Assembly: GCA_014898425.1 (NCBI GenBank)
Contig: RCSZ01000012.1
Span: 1,674,001 to 1,738,000 of the forward strand
DNA length: 64,000 bases
DNA from: Botryotinia globosa
Lineage: Eukaryota; Ascomycota; Leotiomycetes; Helotiales; Sclerotiniaceae
Reading direction: 5' to 3'
Part shown: positions 1 to 12,305 of the stretch, piece by piece
Layout: each line of letters opens with the position of its first letter
Position numbering within the stretch: the first letter of the stretch is position 1
The notes under the pieces: generated by a model
Database searches by the model: none
Told to the model about the DNA's origin: nothing
The model's input: only the letters and a program-made list of their open reading frames with translations
Program-made: the position numbers and the translations under genes

Positions 1-1
1 A

Positions 2-217
2 CGAGAACGAAGAAAAAGTACACGAAGAAGAGAAGTAGAGAGCAGAGAGGAATTGGTCCAGGAAGTTTTGGAGGGAGAAGGGGAAGGAGAGAGGGGAAGG
101 GGAAGGGGAAGGGAACGTCCAAAAGATGAAGTAGGAAGAGAAAGAGGGAAAAGTACACGAAGGAGAGAAATCGAGCGGAGAGAGGAATTGGTCAAGCAAG
201 CGTTGGAGAGGGAATGA
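2..217 (+). CDS. C-terminal fragment of an unidentified Arg/Glu-rich protein
   Basis: Frame 2 is open from the window edge to a TGA at 215-217, giving about 71 residues with no start codon in view. The peptide is almost entirely Arg, Glu, Lys and Gly and looks like a charged coiled coil. It contains a 45-residue repeat: the motif KSTRRRE followed by REELV occurs twice, and the underlying DNA repeats with a 135-bp period (15 and 150), which is a multiple of three. An in-frame repeat ending at a stop is the main support for coding. It could also be a non-coding purine-rich repeat, and no function can be inferred. Confidence 0.35.
   Translation, partial: RERRKSTRRREVESREELVQEVLEGEGEGERGRGRGRERPKDEVGRERGKSTRRREIERREELVKQALERE
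15..210. repeat. Imperfect 135-bp tandem duplication, purine-rich
   Basis: The segment starting AAAGTACACGA at 15 recurs at 150. The two copies also share GAGAGGAATTGGTC. The DNA between them is GGGGAA-rich. The period preserves the reading frame of the partial gene that spans it. Confidence 0.6.
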
Positions 218-794
218 TTGATGATGAGATTATCAAGGTTTCGGCAAATACAGAAGATCGGGGGGTGTATAATAATACATCATCCTCTCCCCCTATTCAA
301 TTTTGAAATCAATAATCAAGTTTTGTAATATCACCTATTAATCCGTATCTATCCTTGTCTCCCTCTACATCTATAAACTTTCATGTCATGAGAAATTCCC
401 TCCCCGCCCTTTACATAGGTATCGAGCTACATTCTTACTACATTCTTAAACATCTCATCATATCTCTAATCTGAATATTTTTAAATGTCGAATCCCTTCA
501 AATATTATCCATTCATTCATTCGCTACCTAAATACCCATTTCCGATCCTAAAATTAACCGATTCAGTTCGATTCAATGTTATTTGAATGGGCCTTCCACC
601 TCAAAAATTATTTTGCTATTTTGTTCCGACATCCACAATTATATATCATATCATATCGTCAGTTTCATTTTCAATTCCAATCAACTACATCCCATGTATT
701 TACTCAACGAGAATCGACTTCTGCTAATTCATCCATCATGTACATCTGACCGCTCATACTCATCTCAAGTATCACTCCTCCACCAACATCACAA
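218..794. other. Intergenic, 3' side of PEX5
   Basis: AT-rich sequence between the end of the left-edge frame and the PEX5 stop codon. I see no gene. It presumably holds the 3' ends of both flanking transcripts. Confidence 0.5.
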
Positions 795-2821
795 TTAAAA
801 ATCAAACTCTCCTCTAAAACTCTCCACATCCATCCCCGCCACAACACGTTCCGATAAATCTCTTCTCCCCATCTGACTAAAAACTCTTCGCAACGTATCA
901 TACAGATTAGTGCTTTGATTTTGCGAGATCATCCTCTCGAGATCCGCTTCACTGACACTTCCACCACCCAGTACATCTCTTGCCTTTTCTTTACCTTCAT
1001 TCTCTACAATTTTATGCATAGCTAATGCACCTAGAAGATGAGAAGCAGCTTCGTCAAAACATCCGATATTGATGCAAGAAACACCAAGGTTGTAGCGGGC
1101 TCGTACGAAATTGATGCGAAGTGTGAGTGCTTTTTCGTAGGCGGCGATAGCTTCTTCGCTGCGGCCTGAATTCGCGAGGGTGGCACCGAGACGATTCCAT
1201 AAGAGATGAACTTGGTCTCTTTGATTCGAGGTTCCAGATTCGGTGGAAGCTAGAGCAGCGGTGAAACAATCAACTGCTTTATCGTACTCCTCAGCACCGT
1301 AGAAAAGAACCCCGAGACCTACTTGCACATCTGGATCCATGTGTTCGCCATCTGGTGAAAGTTGAGCGGCGCGAATGAATAAATCAGTAACCTTTTCATG
1401 AAGTTGATGCCGGTCAGTAAAGCCAATGTCGTTCTCAGAAGACAAGGAGCCTGGTTCAATGATAGATGGATATTTGATGGAGAGCCAACGCTCAAGTGTA
1501 CGATAAGCGGTACTATCGTAACCTTCATTTGTGTAGGAAACTGCTAGGCCCATAAGGGCTGTAAGATTCATAGGATCAACTTTCAAAGCCTGTTCTAACG
1601 CTCGAATTGCCGGTGTTTCCTTTTCATTTTGGGCTTGAGCTGAACCTAACAATACCCATGCATCGATGTGCTGGGGATCTTTTTGTACGGCGGCCTCAAA
1701 AGCTAGTGCGGCGAGAGATAAGTTACCTCCCTCGTGCATTATCCGCACACCCTCATCGAATGGGTTGGAGATATCCTTAAACAGGTTCTCGTTTTCAAAC
1801 ATGTAATCTCCGAGTTGTGGATCGCGGAATGGCGATTGATGTGTTCCTACAGCATCAAACCCGTCCCATTGATCGAATTCGCTTATGTGCATACCGTTTA
1901 GGCTTTGTTCGCCGGCCATTTCCCTAGCAGCAGCATTTTCAGCTTGTATGCCCTTCCAAATAGATTCAAAATCCCCAAATTCATTGGTTTCAGATTCAAG
2001 GACTGACCTATCCATTTCATTTAATTCTCCTTCCGCCGCCAAACTCTCTTCGAGCTCCTTTCCTTGCAAATCAATCTGCTTGAATTGCTCTTCCCAATTT
2101 TGATCGTCGAGTTCAACCATCTTCCCCTTTCCTTTATCTTGTTGTAAATCCTGCGCAGGTTGTTGATACTGCGGTTGATTCATCATATTCATGCCCATAC
2201 CCATTCTGTTCATGCCCATCATTCCCATCCCCATCCCCATCCCCATTTGAGGACCTTGATATGAATAACCATTCGACATATTTTGTGCCATAGGACTCGC
2301 AGAACGCGCGGAGCTTGATTGGCCCATCTGTTGAAATCTAGCAAAATCCGCAGGACTGAATGCTGTACCTTTGGGAGCTTGGAACGCCGCCTCCATCATT
2401 GCCTGCTCTGGCATTCCTGGCATTCCGGGATTGAACTCCTGAGCCCATCCTCCAACAGCTGGAGACGGAGATCCATTTCTCATTTGTGCGTTTTGATGAA
2501 GATCATGTTGCATAGCGAAAGCTTCTGGTGGGAGTTGACCATTTTGTTGCATGAAATCGTTCATCATCTGCCAATATGCGAATCAGTAAATAACATCCTC
2601 TCGAGATACACGGCGTTGACAAAGGCGTATTATCCTGGATTACCTACATGATCTTGACTTCCGTTCATATTCATACCGGAGCGCATGCCCTGCATACCGC
2701 CTCCAGGCGCTCTACCGACCAATCTATCTCTCTGTAAACTCTTGTCATCCTGAACATGTTTGGTGAATTGACTAAGAGGGTTTCCTGCTGTCGAGCATTC
2801 TGCACCACCCATGAAAGACAT
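795..2821 (-). CDS. PEX5: Peroxisomal targeting signal 1 receptor, Pex5
   Basis: Cytosolic cycling receptor that binds PTS1 (SKL-type) cargo and delivers it to the Pex13/Pex14 docking complex. Two exons, 2821-2648 and 2567-795, joined in phase 0 across an 80-nt GT-AG intron, give 648 aa, usual for fungal Pex5. The N-terminus MSFMGGAECSTAG carries the conserved cysteine (C9) used for ubiquitin-dependent export. The middle holds WxxxF-type docking motifs (WAQEF, WEEQF) and Met/Gly-rich low complexity. The C-terminal half, about residues 330-620, is a TPR array (for example DAWVLLGSAQAQNEKETPAI, and the repeat ending at LWNRLGATLANSGRSEEAI). The short first exon is needed to supply the cysteine. 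Start ATG at 2821 is the first of the exon. Identification is firm. Confidence 0.95.
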
Positions 2822-3847
2822 GGCTGATTAAAATCGAGTTTATATCGTTTGTAACTCGTAATGATAGGTTCACCCTTTGCCGTTTGCGTTGTCGCTTTAT
2901 TTAGTGATCGTAATGCTAAAAGTCTGATCTGATATTCAAAAGATGACTTTTGATGGGAATGCAATTAGACAGGAATATATTATACAAAAAGGAATTAAGA
3001 TTCTTTGTAATAATTATGATAGATCACCAGGTGGTATGGTGGTATGGTGGATGTTTAATAATTGTTTTCGTGACTGATATGTTCGAGTGGATGCAGGAGA
3101 ATACCTACTTATTAACATGCATGAGAACGTGGATGAACTGTGGGGTTGCGGTACATTAGAAATTCAATCGGACCACCTCGGTTGAACAACACAAACACCG
3201 ATTAGAGTGCAGCTCTGTACTGTTGTAAGGGGTCGGTCACATGATTTTTTCTTCTTTTTTTTTCTTCTTTTTTTTTTCACTTGTTTTTCTCGACATCTTT
3301 CTGTATACAAACGAGTTGAGCTGACTGAATACCTAGTAGGTGGTATGTATCAGATTAAAAGTAACTTTGGCCTTTGGAGTTGGAACCTAAAACGATGATA
3401 ATGTAGACAGCATACCTACCTACACATAACACTTATCACTTAACACGTACCAAGATATTAGGTGTTGAGCTATATAGCAGGTGGCGAGAGGTATAAAATT
3501 GCATATTTTGTACATAAAAGTCACATTCTGTAAGATGCATGCACTGAGTGGAAATTTATATGAATTCTTGCTATGATTCAGATCTTCAACTCGTCGTGCC
3601 TGATCAGATCAAAGCCTTTGTATTGCGACCGAATAAGCTTCTGGGGGTTATAATACAAGATGAAAAAAAGAGGAAGCGTCCATAAGAGTAGAGCTGCATA
3701 GAAGATTCAGCAACTTTTGAGACTTCCCATGCACCTCTAATAGATGACTAACGCCTACCCAAATTCATCATACAAAGTATTCATTCGATCATTCGTTAAT
3801 CGATTCGACCCTTAGTCGACATAACACCCAAATATTCAGCCTTCTCC
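2822..3847. other. Intergenic between PEX5 and the RRM/RGG gene
   Basis: Contains the PEX5 upstream region, a T-rich tract at about 3246-3280, and the 3' flank of the RRM/RGG gene. No convincing coding sequence on either strand. Confidence 0.5.
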
Positions 3848-5061
3848 TTAGAATGATGAGCCTCTTCCACCACGGTCACCACCATAGCCACGGTCACCAC
3901 CATAGCCACGGTCACCACCATATCCTCCTCCACGTCCACCACCATATCCTCCTCCACGTCCACCACCATATCCTCCTCCACGTCCACCACCGTATGATCC
4001 ACGTCCACCACCGTATGATCCACGTCCACCGCGGTCATTGTTGCCGAATCCACGATCGTTGCGCTCACTGCCTCCAGCGCCTCTCTCGCCAAGACTGTAA
4101 TCAACTCTCAGTCTTCGGTTGAAGACCTCCTTTCCTTGTAATTGTTCAAGAGCCTTCATGGCGCTATCAACATCAACAAAGTCTGCGTGGGCGAAACCTC
4201 TTGGCTGTCCAGTGCGTCTATCAATAGCAACACGAACGTCAATGACATTTCTAACCTCGCGGAACAAGCTGTTCAAATCGGCATCAGACATCTCGAAGGC
4301 AAGGTTTCCGATGAAGAGGCACTTGGAAGGTGGGTTTTGATCTCTGATCTTTGGTGTTTTGTTCATGTAGTTGACAACAAGTCTGCGGCCCTCAAAGATA
4401 GTTTGGTTCTTGGCTTCAATGGCTGCAGTTGCGGACTCAACATCTGCGAAGTCAATGTAGGCAAATCTAAAGATATTGTTAGTCATGACTTATATAAAAA
4501 TAGCAACATATTAAATACTTACCCCTTGCTCAAACCTCTATCATCTCTAGTGACTCTGACATCGGCAATGGTTCCGAAGTGCTCGAATTCCTTCTTAAGA
4601 TCCTCTTCGGTAATGTCAAACAACAAATTACCAATGTAGACACCACTGTTAGGCTCAATGGTTCTGTCCCCGCTACCGAAGCCAAGGTTTCTGGGTGCGA
4701 ATCCAGTTGCTTGAGCAACGGTTTCCTTGGCCTCTGAGGCATACTCTGAGACGGTCTCCGCGGCGGAATTGATAGCTGATCGAACAGCTCCTTCCTCTTG
4801 TGCATCTGCGTTCTCTTCTCTAGCATCTGCGTTCTCTTCTCTAGCATGTGCATCATCACTTGCAAATCTTCGGAATACTGCTGTTGATATTCTCTCGTTT
4901 GAAGCTCTGACAACGAATGGGGAAGTGGTGTTGATGGTACGAGGTTTAGAGACGAAAGAGGCGTTGGAAGCAGCTCTGAGAGCGGCACGACGGACGAAAT
5001 GCCTTCAGCAATCATTAGTTTTGAGTTGAGAATAATGAAATTGCTACATGTGAACTTACAT
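3848..5061 (-). CDS. Two-RRM, RGG-box RNA-binding protein, probably mitochondrial
   Basis: Exons 5061-5060, 5002-4523 and 4466-3848 (introns 57 and 56 nt) give 366 aa. Exon 1 contributes only the AT of the start codon; splicing supplies the G, so translation begins MHFVRRAALRAASNAS. That N-terminus is rich in Arg, Ala and Ser, lacks acidic residues and continues to VFRRFAS, like a mitochondrial presequence. RRM1 (about residues 121-195, RNP2 VYIGNL, RNP1 GFAYIDF) and RRM2 (about 207-285, RNP2 LFIGNL, RNP1 GFAHADF) follow. The tail from about 290 is an RGG/YGGGRGG array ending RGSSF. An acidic AREENAD repeat lies before RRM1. RNA binding is well supported; mitochondrial location is inferred. 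Without the first intron, the protein would lack an ATG in this frame. Confidence 0.82.
3870..4035. repeat. In-frame tandem repeats encoding the RGG/YGG tail
   Basis: On the + strand, units built from CACGGTCACCACCATAGC, then CCACCACCATATCCTCCT and CGTCCACCACCGTATGAT are repeated several times. They encode the YGG/RGG repeats of the overlapping gene and are near-identical at DNA level, which suggests recent unit duplication. Confidence 0.75.
4800..4850. repeat. 21-bp direct repeat in coding sequence
   Basis: The unit GCATCTGCGTTCTCTTCTCTA occurs twice in a row, followed by a partial third copy. It encodes the AREENAD duplication ahead of RRM1 and keeps the frame. Confidence 0.7.
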
Positions 5062-6553
5062 ATTTGCGGTTTTGTTAGAAGAAATCGGGTTTATGAGAGA
5101 TTTTTATTTGATGAGGGGGAAAAATTGAAGTTTGTTATGATATTAAGATTGATGGTCAAAAATATTATTTCGATTTTTGTTTCTTCGATAAGCTTGTACA
5201 GAATTGGTTTAGCGCTACCCTGGCCTTTTAGAGCTTAGTCCACCCGCATGATTTCAATTAACTCATAAATCAATTCATGATAATGAAGTCTCGATAATAT
5301 AATGAAACATTGACTGACTTGATTGACTTGACTGTACTTGCCTTGTGTGCTTTACCTACCTAGCTGGAGGTAATTGAAAGGATGAAAACAGTCAGTTTAT
5401 CGACAGGAAGTAGGTGTTGTCTCTTTTCTCTCATTTTTCATATCTATTGTGTCGTCTTCGTCATTGTCATCCGCTGTGATGTGATGTGTCTTGAAGTCGA
5501 AGATAATACTGGAATGCGTATCTCATGTCTGCAACTGCAATCTGTTTTCGAGTACTTGATCTTTTGAAAAGCTCATGAGCCACCATATCTTTCCAGAGAT
5601 TACTCCCACAATCGTGAGCTATTTGGGCAGCAGTTGGATGTTCCATTTCTAGATCCTGAACCGAGCAGAAAGTATCACTGTAAAACCAGGCCGTTCTTTC
5701 ATTGCCAAAATTACATCTGATTTTGTCTAATGCAAAGGGTAGATTGAGTTCTGGGTGATGTATCCGCAAGGTCATTGCAACTCAAGGAAGTCCATGAAGT
5801 ACTTGGTCAGATCAGTTCATGTGTTGGCTAATGAACTGAATATGACTTCCTTTATGTATATGTCTTAACATCTCGATCCGCTCTTGCTCTTTTACAACTG
5901 CGCCGGGTTAACTTTGATTAGAAGATACCACCAGCAAGTGTCAGTGTGATGCTAAAGAAGAGGTAGTTGCTAACTACCTACTCATTGGTACACTTCAGGA
6001 ATAATAAGACAGGAGCATTGAAGAATACTTTCATGATACCCAAATGAATGGCGGGGCCTTCCGAGCTTCAACTCTGTCTCTAACATTGGCTTTTTGCCGA
6101 CTTTGAGCGCTCAAAATGGCTTTACAAGAGGTTGAAGTGAGGAATCTACAATGATTTCCAAAGTTGTAGTATTGTATCTTGCAGTCAACCAATCATTTGT
6201 TTTGTTATCTAAGCGATAAGGTAAATACAATTTATTCAAATCTTAGGTAATTCCTTTCAAGAATATCCATCACTTCTTAGGACATTGGCTCTTTAACTGA
6301 AGACCGAGAATTGTGGTCTATTATGGTAAAAGAATAAAAGTTGCTCATGGACGGTGAATCTGGTCAACGCCATGCCATATCTTTAGGATCCTTCTCTATG
6401 CAGTTGCGGGGTTTAGATCGGAAGCACCAAACCGTATCTAGACTAGATAAAAGGAAGTCAAAATGGGTCAGCTAGATTCCACCATCATTCAAAAAGCACA
6501 TCCAAGTCCATCAAGAACGTTAACCATCCCCCATAAAAACACAATCCAGTCAA
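5062..6553. other. Intergenic, divergent upstream regions
   Basis: About 1.5 kb between the divergently transcribed RRM/RGG gene and the SET/MYND gene. A 102-codon frame on the minus strand (5775-5467) has no recognisable motif and no supporting splice context, so it is not called. Nothing else seen. Confidence 0.5.
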
Positions 6554-8467
6554 ATGGACATAAACTATACAATAATTGGGACGGCAAAAGACCTGGGAAA
6601 TGGCCTCTTTTCAACAGTCGATTTAAATTCTGGAGATTCTATCATTGTCATACACAACCCCCTTTTGTTGATTGCCGAGAATCAGGCACTGCATCGAGTG
6701 TGCGCCAATTGTTTTTTAGAAGGAGGAGAAGGAGTGAAGCTACAGCCCTGCTCGAGTTGCGGTGTTGTCAATTTTTGTTGTGTTGATTGCGAAAAGTTGT
6801 CACTGAATTCCGAGGGTTCCCACGGAGCAGAATGTGACCTTTTCAAATCAAGAAAGGCATGTGGACATTCTAGATCACAGATCAGCGCTCAAGCCGCAAC
6901 GAATACTGCCTGTGCTTATTCAAATTGTCGGTCGAAAAAAGCAACCTTGAACTGTATTGGCTGCAAGGCAGTCAATTACTGCGGTAAAAAATGCGAAGAT
7001 CTAGACCGCTCACACCATGAGAAACAATGCAAGGCCATCCAATCGCAAAGTCTTGGGAACTCTTGGAACAAGATGCTTCCTACAGCTGTGCGTGGTACCA
7101 TCCAATTGGTTAGCAACCCAGCAGCACTGGCAAAGGATTCGCCTTTAATGGACCTTGCATCTCACGAGGACAACCTCAGAAGTATCCAATCAAAATGGGA
7201 TGATATATCATTACAAGCCCATGCTGCCGTGGATCTTCTTCAACAGAAACCAGAATTTGTCAAGCATGCTCTTGAGTCTCTCTGCCGGGTAAGAACAAAT
7301 CTATATCTTTGATCTTATCCTTACTAAAATGGATCGCAGCTCTCTACGAATGGGTTTCGTGTCGAATCTAATATCGGCAATGGTCCAATTGGACTGTGTC
7401 TTGATCCCCTGCTGGCACGCGCCAATCATCACTGTCATCCAAACGCAGCTATAACATTCGATGGAAAGCGTGCTACCCTCCGAGCTCTCTTCCCTATCGC
7501 AAAAGGAGAGCAAATATTCATATCCTATATCGACGAAACACAACGACGAGAAGTTCGTCGAGAAGCTTTGGCAAAAACTTGGTTTTTTCAATGCCTTTGT
7601 TCTCGCTGCACAGTATTCCAAAGTATATATGGTGATTTCGTAGATCATCCCATGGTTTCAACGCCTGTACTTGATAAGCTCGTCGCTTTCCAAGAAACTT
7701 TTAAGTTTGCAAAGGCTAGTGTAGCAGACGAAAATCCAGAGACAATCACTAGGCTCTTCTCTTTGCTCCATGTATTACGACATATCGAAGTCACGATCTC
7801 AAGTGTTCATAAAATCTACCAGAACATTGACCGACGTCTCGAGTTTTTGAAAAAAACTCTAGGGAATTTAAATGATTTTATCCTCTTACAACGTTACGCG
7901 CAACAACCTCTACCAACAGTCCTTAATGAAATCTATCTTATTCATCTAGAAAAAGCGGACGATATCTCTGCGCTTATCGTACTATTCTTCTTGGTCATTC
8001 ATGCAGATCCCATTAATTACCCAAGTCCATATCATCCGCAGCGTGTTACTAGAATGCTGGCATTACAACGATTGTGTAAATTCCTTGCAAGCTTGGATCC
8101 AGAAGAGTTTAGGAAATGGGAGACTGAGAATCTGAACGAAGGAAGGCACGGGAGAGTAAAGAATATCGACTGGATAAGTACGTGTCAGTTGGTTATGTAT
8201 GGACTAAGAGAGACAGGAAATAGATGCTGGGGAAAACAAAGTGGAGTTATGAGGGGGGTGGAGGTGGATATTACGGATGTGGAGAGTATTCAGGAGAAGA
8301 GGGGAGATGGAGAGGTAGGGAGAACGTTAAAAGCATGGGCTAGGGGAAAGGATGCTAGTGGCTTAGGCGAAGTTTATGCGGAGAGGTTGGGGATGGGTCT
8401 GAGGGAGCTATCTGGCTTGGTATGGGATGTTTTGGGCGTTGCGAATGAGGGGATGGAAGTTAACTAA
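6554..8467 (+). CDS. SET-domain protein with two MYND zinc fingers (SMYD-like)
   Basis: Probable protein-lysine methyltransferase of the SMYD class, 620 aa from exons 6554-7288 and 7340-8467 (51-nt intron, phase 0). The N-terminal SET part is visible at residues 5-40 (KDLGNGLFST). It is split by zinc fingers: C50-C94 (CANC, CSSC, CCVDC, H90, C94) and C120-C159 (CAYSNC, CIGC, CGKKC, H154/H155, C159). The SET core resumes after the intron with NHHCHPN at 274-280, the SAM/active-site motif of the family, then FISYID at 305-310. CLCSRC at 330-335 is the post-SET zinc cysteine cluster. The remainder is an alpha-helical C-terminal domain. Substrate unknown. Two successive MYND-like fingers instead of one is unusual for SMYD proteins. 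Confidence 0.87.
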
Positions 8468-11029
8468 GGATTTGAATTTATGATAGGCGAAGAGGAGAAA
8501 AAAAAACGTCTGGGGGTGGGGGGTAGACAAAAAAGAAAAAACCAGGATGTGATTTAAAACGGAAAAAAAGGGTCACGTCACAATTCAATTTACGAATGAT
8601 GGCTATCTCAAATATTTGCGGCACGAAGGATTCTTTGCAAGTTGAGTCAGATGCATACATATGAGGTTTTAAGATACGTGTTACGAAATATGAAATAGGA
8701 AGCATAACATATAATGACTGCATCAGAAGTCACTACTATCAACTGGCCCCTTTCAAGACAATTTATGAAGTATGCATGAACTGTGATTTCGAAGATGACA
8801 ATCCGAATCATTTGACACTCTGACAGAGCAGGAACTATAACCCTAACCATAATTCCTCCCAATGATTCTCGTGCTCATACTAATGGACGCCCTCCAACCC
8901 AACCGGAATACTCTAGGGACAACGAAGATGATGTGAAGAAATAACCCCCGCCTCAGAATCACATACCCATCTATCATACCAATCGAAGAATTTCCTACAT
9001 TTTGCTCACCCCACACAAATGCTCTCCTATCCCAACCCAACCCCCGAAAAATCTATAAGCGTGTAATAATTCGTGATCCCTACCTCATTCCCGCATCGTA
9101 AGAACAACATGCCGAATCATTCCCATATGATGTTACCCCACGGAATGGCAGCAGAGGGACACAGTTTCGGTATTCTACATATACACTTACCGAAGCGAGA
9201 TTGTGTTGAAGACTGTACGTTGATCTGATTTAATTGAGAGCGCCGGGTATGTCTATTTTGGACTACAAATCAACAGTTGGGATACCGTCACGAAATACGC
9301 CTGGATGTTGCAGGGGGGTTTGTTTGGTAGCCTAGGGCTATGTTTTGTAGTGAGGAATTTGCTAATTCTCTGTTTAGGCCTCCATTTTGTAGATGAAAAG
9401 AATGACAGGCATAACTTTGGAGCATGTCTCTCGGTAATTACTAGCTCGTACTCATCGATCACCGAGAGCTCTGCTCAAAACTAGTTATGCAATAATAGCA
9501 ATTGGTCGGTCGTCTAACGTTTCTCTGACTGCGGATTCAAAGAACTCCCCCGGCCAGGGACTGAGTTTCCCGACATTCATAAGTGAGAGGCGAAGCTTTG
9601 GATGGTAAACCCGGGAGGTAACTGTCTTGATATGATAGACTTATGAAGGAATTTCTAGATGTGCCCGGAGAAAAGTTAGGCAGCAGGTCTGCAATCTCGA
9701 AATGAGTGACTTCTGATCGTGTCTTTGTAATGGAATTATTGGACATAGCAGGCGAAGATCCAGAGGCTGAATTTATTAAGTGATTGCCTTGGGACGATTT
9801 ATCTCTGAACGAACTGTCTCTTAGGTCCCCTAAATTTGCCGAAGAACAAGGTATATTGACAAATGAGTTTGCAAATTCTCACGCTGATGGAGACTGTCCT
9901 AATAGTGGCGAGCCAAATTGAGTGTAATGTTACTCTATACTATCTATGGACTCCGATGCAAGGTGTTGAAAATACTCAGCTAAGATCCCTTCAAAATGTG
10001 ATTTTGAAAGATCGTTGTCATCTGGAGAACCAATTTCGTATGCAGGATAGTACGTTTCGCTTGGACTAAACTGTGACCAGCGGGATATCGTAGTCGAGAT
10101 TCATTTCTGTTTACAATACTCTGACAACCAAATGCGGATTCGTTAGTTGATGGACCAGGTGAAAACCCAAGAGTTTGAGGAGCGCTATATTCAAAAAAGA
10201 GAAGGAAAATAATCGCACTTATTAAAAGCCCTGCCGATTGAAGACAGGTGAAGGCGATCTAAAACATGTTCGTAAATAATAATTTCCGCTTGGCGAGTGC
10301 AAGAATGTTGAGAGTATGAAAACATAGTGGGAAATAATACTGATATTTGGAGTACGAATATGGTATGGAGAAATAAAAAGGATAGTTGATCATTGAGATG
10401 GGTTGCCACATACATATGTGTATAGGGAAATAACCTTCCATTACCTATACAAGGCAGAGAAGTCGCTTAACTCTGATCTTCCACCAGCTTGAAAGTTGAG
10501 AAGCAATGTTCTTCCATGGAACAACTTGGAGTATTGGAAAACTAGAGCTGTGAAAAGAAAATGACTTGGTAAGAGATTCCCACTATTATATAAAGTTTCA
10601 GAATTACTCACGTGAAGACTAGATGAAATTAATACTCGTCAAGGAAATGGTGTTCAAGAATGTGAAGGAACCATAAAGGTAACTTTTCAAACATGCATGA
10701 GACAGTGTTGCTCTTCTATCACGTTGGAATATTCAGAACACATAGTCCGGGAAAGTAATTTGAATGTATTTGTATTCAGATTGGGTATCGCCTGCTAGCC
10801 TATTTGCATCCAGCAAATTACAGCCGCAGCTGGGTATGAAACTAATATTTATGCAAGTGTATCGTAGCCATTGACAAATCTTGTTACTCAAGAAACGTGG
10901 ATATGACATCAAATGTCCCATTAGCAGTCGTCTGATGTATGCAGATCGCTAATACATATCATAACTGAAGCGCGAGGTTTGCAAACTATTTAAGATTGGT
11001 ATATCTGATTGGATGATACCATATCATGC
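8468..11029. other. Gene-free stretch
   Basis: About 2.6 kb between convergent genes. It contains A-rich and G-rich runs at 8498-8525. Short frames on both strands show no motifs, and nothing coding is supported. Confidence 0.5.
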
Positions 11030-12305
11030 TTACTCTCTGTCGCTCTTTCCTCTCCATCCTCTGGTTGGGGTCTCTCCTTGTTTGGATTGAGCGTTGGACA
11101 AACTAGGCTTGACTCTGATCTTTCCACCCCATTTCTCAGACCAATCCAAATTGACAATAGCTCCATCAGCTTCTTGACTATCTTGTAATTCGACGAAGCA
11201 GAAATGGCTGTTGCCCTCTCTTGGCTCTCTTGGAGAACACAACTTGCTGACCCACTTAACAGTATACTCGCTGAAAAGCTCTTTAATCTCTGCCTCGGTT
11301 GCTGCCTCATCTCCGAAATCTGGTAAACCACCGACATAGATTCTTTGCTTCTCAACAACTTTTCCTGAGGCTCCTCCGGATGCACGACTGACTTTAAGAC
11401 CCCACTCATTGCCATCGAACATCTTAACTGCATCATTGACTTGAGTATTGTTGGCAAGATCAACGAAACAGTAATAGTGGTTGCCACCTTCCTCAACCTT
11501 GGAAGGGTGTGGAGAGATCAACTTGCTAACAACTTCAACATCAAAACCTTCAAAGATTTCTCTGATCTTGCGGTTTGCTGTTTCTTGATCATCAATTCTT
11601 GGTAGTCCTCCAACGTAAAGTCTTCGACCATCCTGGGAAGAAGAGTCTACTTGACGTTCTGAACGCTGAGAATTTTCTCTGTCAGAGCTCTTCCAGCGGT
11701 CGTTTGTGTAGAGAGGTGTCTCTGACGAGCTTCCTTGTGGACGAGTGCTGCCTGTATTTTTGTTAGTGATAGTTTTACGGAGTTGTGGTATAAATTTGGT
11801 GAAAGGTAAAAATTCAATGCTTGGAGATTTACTCACGGTCTGATCTCACACCAGGCTTAACTCTAAGTGTACGGTTCTTGAATTCTTGACCATCATAACG
11901 ATTCAAAGCCTCCTCAGCCATATCCTTGGTGGTGAAAGTAACGAAACAGTAACCAGGGTTGCGCTTGGTCATGGAATCGATGGACATATGAACAGTTCGA
12001 GATTCACGTGGAACATCTTGGAAAATGGTTTCAATATCCTCTGGAGTGGTATCATAACTTAAGTTACCAACGTAAATGCGACGACCTTCCTCAATAGCCT
12101 TGTCCGACTCGGTGAGTTGTGAGGATTTTCTTGGCGAGTCACCTGCCTCGTTTCGAGAAAATCTCCCCTGGCCTTGAGATGGTCGATCACCACCATCCTT
12201 ACCACCAACTCCACGATTTCTTGAAGAAGACCAAGGAGATACTCTCTCTTCGCCGCTTGGGCTTTGAGGAGTGTCTTGCTTAACGCGCCAGTTGTTGGAG
12301 AACAT
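11030..12305 (-). CDS. RNA-binding protein with three RRM domains
   Basis: Exons 12305-11837 and 11751-11030 (85-nt intron, phase 1) give 396 aa. After a Ser/Arg/Gly-rich N-terminus (about residues 1-72), RRM1 shows RIYVGNLSYDTT and GYCFVTF. RRM2 shows RLYVGGLPRID with YYCFVDL. RRM3 shows RIYVGGLPDFG with HFCFVEL. Between RRM1 and RRM2 is a Ser/Arg/Glu-rich linker. The RNP2 and RNP1 motifs make RNA binding clear. I do not recognise a specific yeast orthologue, so the pathway is unknown. It is divergent from NOB1 with 357 bp between the two start codons. Confidence 0.8.

Noticed and set aside
3853..4122. His-rich frame (HHGHHHSHGHHH type) on the plus strand
   Set aside because: Antisense shadow of the RGG-coding repeats on the minus strand.
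5467..5775. 102-codon minus-strand frame with a protein-like composition
   Set aside because: No motif, no recognisable family and no supporting exon partner; could be chance.
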